Assembly (NCBI GenBank): GCA_035626515.1
Contig: DASPNM010000031.1
Location: 1 to 64,000 of the forward strand
DNA: 64,000 nucleotides
Reading direction: 5' to 3'
From: DASPNM01 sp035626515
GTDB taxonomy: Bacteria; Bacteroidota; Bacteroidia; Chitinophagales; Chitinophagaceae
The notes beneath the pieces are model-generated. The model searched no databases. It was given only the letters and a program-made list of their open reading frames with translations, and was not told the origin of the DNA. Position 1 is the stretch's first letter, and every line of letters begins with the position of its first letter. The translations under genes were made by a program, and so were the position numbers. Of this stretch, positions 56,985 to 64,000 are shown piece after piece.

Positions 56985-59900
56985 TTATTCTTCTTCGTCG
57001 AAAGTCATCGCCTCTCTCGTAGTTTGCAGCAGTTCGTATTCTTCCTTGCTGCCGACGATGATGTTTTCGAACTCTCGCAGTCCCGTTCCCGCCGGGATCG
57101 GGTGACCCGTGATCACGTTTTCCTTCAATCCCAGCATTTCGTCGGTCTTGCCGCTGATTGCCGCAGACGAGAGCACCTTCGTTGTTTCCTGGAAGGATGC
57201 AGCGGAGATCCAGCTTTGCACCCCCAGCGAAGCCTTCGTGATTCCAAGCAGCGTGGGCGAGGAGGTAGCGGGCTTTGCATCCCGGAATTCTACCAGCTTT
57301 TTGTCGTTTCGACGCAAGATCGAATTCTCCTCCCGCAGCTCACGGAGCGTCACGATCTGACCTGCGCGCAGCTTGGTGCTTTCGCCCACATCGGTGACCA
57401 CTTTTTTATCAAAGATGTAATCGTTCTCCTCGACAAATTCAAACTTGTCCACCAGATCGTCCTCAAGGAAGCGGGTATCGCCCGGATCTACGATGTTCAC
57501 CTTGCGCATCATCTGGCGAACGATCACCTCGATGTGCTTGTCGTTGATCTTTACGCCCTGGAGCCGGTATACTTCCTGGATCTCGTTCACCACGTACTCC
57601 TGTACGGCAAACGGACCTTTGATGGAAAGTATATCTCCGGGGGCAATCTGTCCGTCAGAGAGCGGAGAACCGGCTTTTACGAAGTCACCGTCCTGCGCCA
57701 GGATCTGGCGCGTGAGCGGAACAAGATATTTTTTCTGTACCCCGTCCTTTGCCTCGATAATGATCTCGCGGTTTCCGCGCTTTACAGCGCCCATCGTAAC
57801 CACACCGTCAATTTCGGAAACGATCGCCGGGTTGCTCGGGTTCCGCGCTTCGAATAATTCTGTCACGCGCGGCAGACCTCCGGTGATATCGCGGAGCTTG
57901 CCGAGCACGCGCGGGATCTTCACGATCACCTGGCCGGCCTTCACTTCGTCTCCTTCCTCCATGATGATATGGCTACCGGTCGGCAGGTTATACGACTTAT
58001 GTTCCTTGCCCTCGATAAGGATCGCCGGAATTTTTGTTTTGTCCCTGGTTTCAATTACCACTTTTTCACGGTGACCCGTTTGCTCGTCGGCTTCTTCGCG
58101 GTACGTCACGCCTTCGATCACATTCTCAAAGCGCAGGCGACCGTTGACTTCAGCTACGATCACATTGTTGAAAGGATCCCAGGTGCAGATCACGTCGCCT
58201 TTGCTCACTTTTTGCCCGTCGCGGACATTCAGCGTGGCTCCGTAAGGAATGTTATTCGTAATCAGCAGCCGGTCGTTCTTGGTATCAATGATACGGACTT
58301 CGCCGGTCCGCCCGATAACCACCTGCTGCTTTACCCCTTCGTTGTTTCCAATGCTTACGATGCGCAATCCATCGAACTGGATGGTACCGTCGAATTTGGC
58401 AATAAGTGTGGATTCTACGGATGCAGAGCCCGCCACACCGCCTACGTGGAATGTGCGCAGCGTCAGCTGGGTTCCCGGTTCGCCGATGGACTGTGCGGCA
58501 ATGATTCCCACCGCGTCGCCCTTCTGTGCCAGGGCACCCGACGCCAAATTCTTACCATAACATTTCACACAAACTCCCCGCTTGCTCTCGCAGGTCAGGA
58601 CCGAGCGGATCTCCACGTATTCAATTCCCGAGTCCTCGATCTTCCTGGCGATATCCCCGGTGATCTCTTCACCGGCGGAAACGATCAGGTCATCTGATAC
58701 CGGATCATAAACGTCGTGCAATGAGGTACGGCCCTCAATTCTGTCGCTCAGGGGTTCAATAATGTCTTCGTTATCCTTCAGCGCCGAAGTTGCGATGCCG
58801 CGAAGCGTACCGCAGTCTTCTTCTGTGATGACCATATCCTGCGCCACGTCCACCAGACGCCGGGTGAGATAACCTGCGTCGGCCGTCTTAAGCGCCGTAT
58901 CGGCAAGACCCTTCCGGGCGCCGTGCGTGGAGATAAAGTAATCCAGTACGTTCAGCCCCCCCTTGAAATTTGAGAGGATCGGGTTCTCGATGATTTCGGA
59001 TCCGGTAGACCCGGACTTGCGTGGTTTTGCCATCAGTCCGCGAATACCGGCAAGCTGCTTGATCTGTTGCTTGGAGCCCCGTGCGCCGGAGTCCAGCATC
59101 ATAAAAACGGAATTGAATCCCTGTTTGTCGTTGCTCAGTTCGCGAATCAGCGTTTCGGTAATACGTGTATCCACGCGGCTCCAGATGTCGACGATCTGGT
59201 TGTAACGCTCGTTGTTTGTAATAAGACCCATGTTGTAGCTGTCCCATACCTCCTCCACCTCGGTTTTCGCATTCTCCAGCAACTCTTCCTTGATATCGGG
59301 AATGATGAGGTCGTTGATGTTGAACGAAAGGCCGCCCTGGAATGCTGTGCGGAAGCCGAGCTGCTTGATGTCGTCGAGAAATCTCGCCGTCTTCGGCACA
59401 TTGGTGATGCGAATAATGTCGCCGATGATCTCGCGCAGATTCTTTTTCGTAAGGAGCGCATTTACAAACCCCACTTCCCGCGGAACGTGCTGGTTAAAGA
59501 TCACGCGGCCGACGGTGGTCTCAATGAGCTTGTGCTCCAGGAGTCCGTCGACATTGCGGATGTTTGCCTTCACTTTGATCCATGCGTGCAGGTCCACCTT
59601 TCCTTCGTTATAGGCAATGATCACTTCTTCTTCGGAATAAAACACCTTGCCCTCGCCGCGCACGTGCTCCTTTTCGGTGGCGCGCCTTCCTTTGGTAATG
59701 TAGTAAAGTCCAAGCACCATGTCCTGGGAAGGTAGCGTGATCGGCGTTCCGTTCTGCGGATTCAGAATGTTGTGCGAAGCCAACATGAGCAGCTGGGCCT
59801 CGAGAATGGCGCTGTTGCTCAGCGGCACGTGCACGGCCATCTGGTCACCGTCGAAGTCGGCGTTGAACGCCGTACATACGAGCGGGTGCAGCTGAATGGC

Positions 59901-61277
59901 CTTGCCTTCGATCAGCTTGGGCTGAAAAGCCTGGATCGAAAGCCGGTGCAGCGTCGGGGCCCGGTTCAGCAATACCGGGTGTCCCTTCAAAATATTTTCC
60001 AAAATATCCCAGACTACCGCTTCTTTCTTATCAACGAGCTTGCGGGCCGACTTCACGGTTTTTACAATACCGCGCTCGATCAGCTTGCGGATGATGAATG
60101 GCTTAAAAAGTTCCGCAGCCATGTCTTTGGGCAAGCCGCATTCGTGAAGCTTGAGCTCGGGACCAACCACGATGACCGAACGACCGGAATAGTCCACGCG
60201 CTTTCCAAGGAGGTTCTGCCGGAAACGTCCCTGCTTCCCTTTCAGCACATCGCTCAACGATTTCAATGCTCTTCCGCCTTCCGCTTTCACGGCATTTGAT
60301 TTCCGGCTGTTGTCAAACAGCGAGTCAACCGCTTCCTGCAACATTCTCTTCTCATTTCGCAGGATCACCTCAGGAGCCTTGATCTCCAGCAGACGCTTCA
60401 AACGGTTGTTGCGGATGATCACGCGGCGATAGAGGTCATTCAGGTCCGAAGATGCAAAGCGTCCGCCATCCAGCGGCACCAGCGGGCGCAGCTCCGGCGG
60501 AATAACGGGAATGTATTGCATGACCATCCACTCGGGACGGTTTGTAATTCTTGTGTTTGCGTCGCGAAAAGCTTCTACTACGCTGAGACGCTTCAATGCG
60601 TCAGCCTTTCTTTGCTGCGAGGTTTCTGTCGCCGCTGCATTCCGCAGATCGAAGGACAGCTGGTCAAGATCGATCCTGGCCAGCATGTCGTGGATCGCCT
60701 CGGCTCCCATCTTCGCGATGAACTTGTTGGGATCGTCGTCCGGGAGATACTGGTTCTCTTTCGGAAGCGTTTCCAGAATATCGAGGTATTCTTCTTCCGT
60801 AAGCAGGTCACCGTAATTCTGTCCTTTATCGGCACGCAATCCCGGCTGGATTACCACGAAACGCTCGTAGTAAACGATCGTCTCCAGTTTTTTCGAACTC
60901 ATGCCCAGCAGGTACCCGATCTTGTTCGGGAGCGATTTGAAATACCAAATGTGAACCACGGGTACCACCAGTTTGATGTGACCCATGCGTTCGCGGCGAA
61001 CTTTCTTTTCCGTTACTTCCACGCCGCAGCGGTCGCACACGATCCCCTTGTACCGGATGCGCTTGTATTTTCCACAGGCACATTCATAGTCCTTTACCGG
61101 TCCGAAGATCCGCTCGCAAAACAGTCCGTCTCTTTCGGGCTTGTATGTGCGGTAATTGATCGTCTCCGGTTTCAGAACCTCGCCATAGCTTCTTTCCAGG
61201 ATTGAGTCCGGAGAGGCAAGACCGATGGTGATTTTTGAAAAATTCGGTTTTGGACGATTTTCTTTCTTGATTGCCAT
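56985..61277 (-). CDS. rpoC: DNA-directed RNA polymerase subunit beta'
   Basis: A 1430-residue subunit forming the catalytic half of RNA polymerase. N-terminal zinc site with Cys66, Cys68, Cys81 and Cys84; the active-site NADFDGDQ Mg motif (about 468-475) intact; second zinc site (CESKRGVCVKCYGKN region) and the bridge/trigger helices in ...QSIGEPGTQLTLRTFHVGG. Length and the C-terminal insertion (SI3-like, about 960-1150) agree with Bacteroidota. Ends with an acidic tail (FDEEE). Directly after rpoB. Confidence 0.98.
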   Translation of the reverse strand: MAIKKENRPKPNFSKITIGLASPDSILERSYGEVLKPETINYRTYKPERDGLFCERIFGPVKDYECACGKYKRIRYKGIVCDRCGVEVTEKKVRRERMGHIKLVVPVVHIWYFKSLPNKIGYLLGMSSKKLETIVYYERFVVIQPGLRADKGQNYGDLLTEEEYLDILETLPKENQYLPDDDPNKFIAKMGAEAIHDMLARIDLDQLSFDLRNAAATETSQQRKADALKRLSVVEAFRDANTRITNRPEWMVMQYIPVIPPELRPLVPLDGGRFASSDLNDLYRRVIIRNNRLKRLLEIKAPEVILRNEKRMLQEAVDSLFDNSRKSNAVKAEGGRALKSLSDVLKGKQGRFRQNLLGKRVDYSGRSVIVVGPELKLHECGLPKDMAAELFKPFIIRKLIERGIVKTVKSARKLVDKKEAVVWDILENILKGHPVLLNRAPTLHRLSIQAFQPKLIEGKAIQLHPLVCTAFNADFDGDQMAVHVPLSNSAILEAQLLMLASHNILNPQNGTPITLPSQDMVLGLYYITKGRRATEKEHVRGEGKVFYSEEEVIIAYNEGKVDLHAWIKVKANIRNVDGLLEHKLIETTVGRVIFNQHVPREVGFVNALLTKKNLREIIGDIIRITNVPKTARFLDDIKQLGFRTAFQGGLSFNINDLIIPDIKEELLENAKTEVEEVWDSYNMGLITNNERYNQIVDIWSRVDTRITETLIRELSNDKQGFNSVFMMLDSGARGSKQQIKQLAGIRGLMAKPRKSGSTGSEIIENPILSNFKGGLNVLDYFISTHGARKGLADTALKTADAGYLTRRLVDVAQDMVITEEDCGTLRGIATSALKDNEDIIEPLSDRIEGRTSLHDVYDPVSDDLIVSAGEEITGDIARKIEDSGIEYVEIRSVLTCESKRGVCVKCYGKNLASGALAQKGDAVGIIAAQSIGEPGTQLTLRTFHVGGVAGSASVESTLIAKFDGTIQFDGLRIVSIGNNEGVKQQVVIGRTGEVRIIDTKNDRLLITNNIPYGATLNVRDGQKVSKGDVICTWDPFNNVIVAEVNGRLRFENVIEGVTYREEADEQTGHREKVVIETRDKTKIPAILIEGKEHKSYNLPTGSHIIMEEGDEVKAGQVIVKIPRVLGKLRDITGGLPRVTELFEARNPSNPAIVSEIDGVVTMGAVKRGNREIIIEAKDGVQKKYLVPLTRQILAQDGDFVKAGSPLSDGQIAPGDILSIKGPFAVQEYVVNEIQEVYRLQGVKINDKHIEVIVRQMMRKVNIVDPGDTRFLEDDLVDKFEFVEENDYIFDKKVVTDVGESTKLRAGQIVTLRELREENSILRRNDKKLVEFRDAKPATSSPTLLGITKASLGVQSWISAASFQETTKVLSSAAISGKTDEMLGLKENVITGHPIPAGTGLREFENIIVGSKEEYELLQTTREAMTFDEEE

Positions 61278-61344
61278 GTTCGTAATTACGCTTTATTGTT
61301 TTTTGCCAGCTGGTTGGTAGAAAAAACGTATTCAGACTGCCCGC

Positions 61345-64000
61345 TTACTCAAACTTCAGGTCGAGACCCAGGCCCCTCAGCTCGTGCACCAGCACGTTGA
61401 AGGATTCAGGCACTCCTGCGCGGGGAATATTCTCTCCCTTCACGATCGCTTCGTAGGTCTTGGCGCGGCCGATGATGTCGTCCGACTTGATAGTAAGCAG
61501 CTCCTGCAGAATGTTTGCTGCGCCATATGCTTCGAGCGCCCAAACTTCCATTTCGCCGAAACGCTGTCCTCCGAACTGCGCCTTACCGCCCAGCGGCTGC
61601 TGGGTAATGAGGCTGTAGGGACCGATGGAACGCGCGTGCATCTTGTCGTCCACCATGTGGTGCAGCTTGATCATGTAGATCACGCCCACCGTGGCTTTCT
61701 GGTGGAACCGTTCCCCGGTTTCGCCATCGCAGAGGTAGGTGTGACCGAACAGCGGGAGGTTGGCCTTTTCGCAGTATCCGGCGATCTCTTCGGTGGTCGC
61801 TCCATCGAAGATCGGCGTTGAGAATTTCACACCCAGCACCTGCCCCGCCCATCCGAGCACGGTCTCGTAGATCTGCCCGAGGTTCATCCTGCTCGGAACC
61901 CCCAGGGGATTCAGCACGATGTCTACCGGAGTTCCATCCTCGAGGAACGGCATGTCTTCTTCCCGGACGATCTTGGCCACGATTCCCTTGTTACCGTGAC
62001 GCCCGGCCATCTTATCACCCACTTTCAACTTGCGCTTCACCGCGAGGTAAACCTTGGCGAGCTTGAGCACACCAGCGGGAAGTTCATCCCCGATGCTGAT
62101 GTTGAACTTTTCGCGCTTATAGCGCCCCAGCTCTTCGTTGTATTTAATGTTATAGTTGTGGAGCAGCGTATTGATCTGGTCGTCCAGTTTCCGGTCGCCC
62201 GTCCAGCCGAGAGGGTTGATATTCTGGTAATCCAGCCCCGCCAGATTTTTCGCGGTAAACTTGGCGCCCTTGCCGATCTGCACTTCGCCGAAATTATTCG
62301 TCACCCCGGCGGAAACCTCGTCCTTCAGCAGTGTCGTCAGCTTCTCCAGCAGGATATCCTTCAGGTCATTCTCGTTCTTTTCGTGCTGCCGCTCCAGCTT
62401 TTCCATCGCCGCCTTCTCGCGCACTTTGGCGTTCTTATCTTTCTTCGCACGCTGGAACAGTTTCTTGCCAATCACGACCCCTTCCACTCCATTCGGCGCT
62501 TTCAGTGACGCGTCTTTCGCATCGCCGGCCTTGTCGCCGAAGATCGCGCGAAGCAGCTTCTCTTCCGGGGTGGGATCGCTCTCCCCTTTCGGCGTGATCT
62601 TCCCGATCAGGATATCACCTTCCTTCACCTGCGCCCCGATACGGATGATACCGTTCTCGTCGAGGTCCCTGGTCGCTTCTTCCGAAACGTTCGGGATATC
62701 AGGGGTCAGCTCTTCCTCTCCCAACTTCGTGTCGCGCACTTCGAGCTCATACTCGGAAATATGCACCGAAGTGAAAAGATCTTCCTTCACCACTTTTTCG
62801 CTGATCACGATCGCGTCCTCGAAATTGTATCCTTTCCAGGGCATGAAAGCCACTTTCAGGTTCTTTCCAAGGGCCAGCTCGCCGTTCTGCGTGGCGTATC
62901 CTTCCGTGAGGAAATCGCCTCTCCGCACTTTCTGTCCCTTCTTCACAGCCGGTTTGAGGTTGATGCAGGTTTCCTGGTTGGTCTTGATGAATTTCGTGAG
63001 CCTGTAAACGCGGAGATCGTCTTCAAAGCTGACGAGCTTCTCCGCATCGTCGCGGTCATAGCGGACGTGAATTTCGTTTGCGTCCACAAACTCTACCACC
63101 CCATTTCCTTCGGCGTGGATCTGGATCCGCGCGTCGCGCGCTGCCTTTCCTTCCAGTCCCGTACCGACAATAGGCACGTCGGGCCGGATGAGCGGAACGG
63201 CCTGGCGCTGCATGTTCGAGCCCATCAGGGCGCGGTTGGCATCGTCGTGCTCGAGAAAGGGGATCAGCGAAGCGCTCAGTCCCACAATCTGGTTCGGAGC
63301 TACGTCCATGAACTCCACTTCATTTTTTTCCAGGATCGGAAAATCCCCGGTCTGGCGGCTCACAATGCGGTCTTCCATGAACTCGCCTTTCTCATTCAGC
63401 GCCGAGTTTGCCTGCGCGATCTTTGCAGTATCTTCTTCCTCCGCACTGAGGTAGCTCAGTTTTCTCATATCCACCTTTCCATTCTCCACCCGGCGGTAAG
63501 GTGTTTCGATGAACCCCATCTCGTTGATCTTCGCGTGAACGCAAAGTGTTGAAATAAGTCCGATGTTCGGACCTTCCGGGGTTTCGATGGTGCAAAGACG
63601 CCCGTAGTGCGAATAGTGCACGTCGCGAACTTCAAACCCTGCGCGTTCGCGGCTCAGACCGCCGGGACCCAGAGCCGAGATCCTGCGCTTGTGCGTGATC
63701 TCGGAAAGAGGATTGGTCTGGTCGAGAAACTGCGACAGCTGCGAGGTTCCGAAAAATGAGTTGATGACCGAAGAAAGCGTCCGCGCATTGATGAGGTCCA
63801 CCGGGGTGAACACTTCATTGTCGCGCACGTTCATCCGCTCGCGGATCGTTCTTGCCATACGGGCCAGACCTACACCAAACTGGGCGTAAAGCTGCTCACC
63901 TACGGTACGTACACGGCGGTTGCTGAGGTGGTCGATATCGTCGATCTCTGCCTTTCCGTTCGTCAGCTTCACCAGGTACTTTATGATCAAAATAATGTCT
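61345..64000 (-). CDS. rpoB: DNA-directed RNA polymerase subunit beta (C-terminal part, runs off the window)
   Basis: The C-terminal 885 or so residues of RpoB; the frame is open past the window edge, so the N-terminus is missing. Visible: the rifampicin-region core (FFGTSQLSQFLDQTNPLSEITHKRR split over positions near the window edge, GLSRERAGFEVRDVHYSHYG), MPWKGYNFEDAI, LLRAIFGDKAGDAKD, KLADKMAGRHGNKG-type clamp (KVGDKMAGRHGNKGIVAKI), LGGKAQFGGQRFGEMEVWALEA. The gap to rpoC is 67 nt. Confidence 0.98.
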   Translation of the reverse strand, partial: DIILIIKYLVKLTNGKAEIDDIDHLSNRRVRTVGEQLYAQFGVGLARMARTIRERMNVRDNEVFTPVDLINARTLSSVINSFFGTSQLSQFLDQTNPLSEITHKRRISALGPGGLSRERAGFEVRDVHYSHYGRLCTIETPEGPNIGLISTLCVHAKINEMGFIETPYRRVENGKVDMRKLSYLSAEEEDTAKIAQANSALNEKGEFMEDRIVSRQTGDFPILEKNEVEFMDVAPNQIVGLSASLIPFLEHDDANRALMGSNMQRQAVPLIRPDVPIVGTGLEGKAARDARIQIHAEGNGVVEFVDANEIHVRYDRDDAEKLVSFEDDLRVYRLTKFIKTNQETCINLKPAVKKGQKVRRGDFLTEGYATQNGELALGKNLKVAFMPWKGYNFEDAIVISEKVVKEDLFTSVHISEYELEVRDTKLGEEELTPDIPNVSEEATRDLDENGIIRIGAQVKEGDILIGKITPKGESDPTPEEKLLRAIFGDKAGDAKDASLKAPNGVEGVVIGKKLFQRAKKDKNAKVREKAAMEKLERQHEKNENDLKDILLEKLTTLLKDEVSAGVTNNFGEVQIGKGAKFTAKNLAGLDYQNINPLGWTGDRKLDDQINTLLHNYNIKYNEELGRYKREKFNISIGDELPAGVLKLAKVYLAVKRKLKVGDKMAGRHGNKGIVAKIVREEDMPFLEDGTPVDIVLNPLGVPSRMNLGQIYETVLGWAGQVLGVKFSTPIFDGATTEEIAGYCEKANLPLFGHTYLCDGETGERFHQKATVGVIYMIKLHHMVDDKMHARSIGPYSLITQQPLGGKAQFGGQRFGEMEVWALEAYGAANILQELLTIKSDDIIGRAKTYEAIVKGENIPRAGVPESFNVLVHELRGLGLDLKFE

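Noticed and set aside
57445..64000. Many long plus-strand frames opposite rpoC, rpoB and clpC
   Set aside because: Antisense shadows caused by GC-rich codon use; the minus-strand proteins are unmistakable.

Overview
The window reads as a piece of a Bacteroidota chromosome, most like the family Chitinophagaceae. The evidence is the gene content (two proteins with type IX secretion C-terminal sorting domains, DUF2723, DUF3810, a TonB-free envelope set, ClpC, RpoB/RpoC of Bacteroidota type), the repeated promoter element TAnnTTTG upstream of genes and tRNAs, and the near absence of Shine-Dalgarno sequences. No rRNA or CRISPR array is present. The chromosome is GC-rich apart from the first 3 kb, which is visibly AT-rich and carries an integrase.

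Layout. 1-3.4 kb: the integrase end of an integrated element (tyrosine recombinase, excisionase-like HTH protein, three unknown genes, all on the minus strand, the last one cut by the window edge), followed by a non-coding border with hairpins, direct repeats and a relic of a GIY-YIG gene. 3.5-13.2 kb: housekeeping and envelope genes (orphan histidine kinase, GT2 glycosyltransferase, tRNA-Gly and tRNA-Leu, DUF2130 protein, phosphopantetheinyl transferase, dCTP deaminase, DUF3810 protein, the DUF177-rpmF-plsX cluster, an unknown exported protein). 13.5-14.1 kb: a broken GIY-YIG gene between two copies of the tRNA-Lys 3' end. 14.2-22.6 kb: SDR, SAM hydrolase family, a giant DUF2723 membrane protein, and a VWA plus MoxR-like AAA+ pair. 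22.7-29.4 kb: priA, murB, an acyltransferase, mtaB. 29.7-37 kb: a disordered Gly/Gln protein, a lamin-tail T9SS protein, cmk, and a secreted thermolysin-type (M4) T9SS protease. 37.4-45.2 kb: clpC diverging from a STAS protein and ribonuclease Z, then esterase, dapA, accA and an L,D-transpeptidase-like gene. 45.5-46.6 kb: a long heptamer array and a second GIY-YIG locus built of duplicated tRNA-Asp 3' ends. 46.7-56.9 kb: a four-gene envelope/polysaccharide operon (oxidoreductase, sugar transferase, M1 peptidase, GNAT), ispD, isoaspartyl peptidase, heptose kinase, Skp-like chaperone. 57-64 kb: rpoC and most of rpoB.

How the genes work together. Most of the window is core metabolism: fatty-acid/phospholipid supply (plsX, acyltransferase, accA, phosphopantetheinyl transferase), cell wall (murB, dapA, L,D-transpeptidase-like), isoprenoid (ispD), polysaccharide and glycoconjugate assembly (GT2, DUF2723, Gfo/Idh plus polyprenyl sugar transferase, hldA), tRNA and RNA maturation (mtaB, rnz), and transcription (rpoBC).

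Two things stand out beyond routine annotation. First, many intergenic spacers contain degenerate tandem repeats with a strict 7-bp period (up to 23 heptamers, and 18 heptamers in perfect phase at 8966-9091) whose heptamer differs from spacer to spacer; a smaller class has period 8. Second, small GIY-YIG nuclease genes sit beside tRNA genes at two loci, each flanked by direct repeats that copy the 3' end of the adjacent tRNA, and a third GIY-YIG tail relic lies beside the integrase element. This looks like a minimal tRNA-targeting mobile gene.
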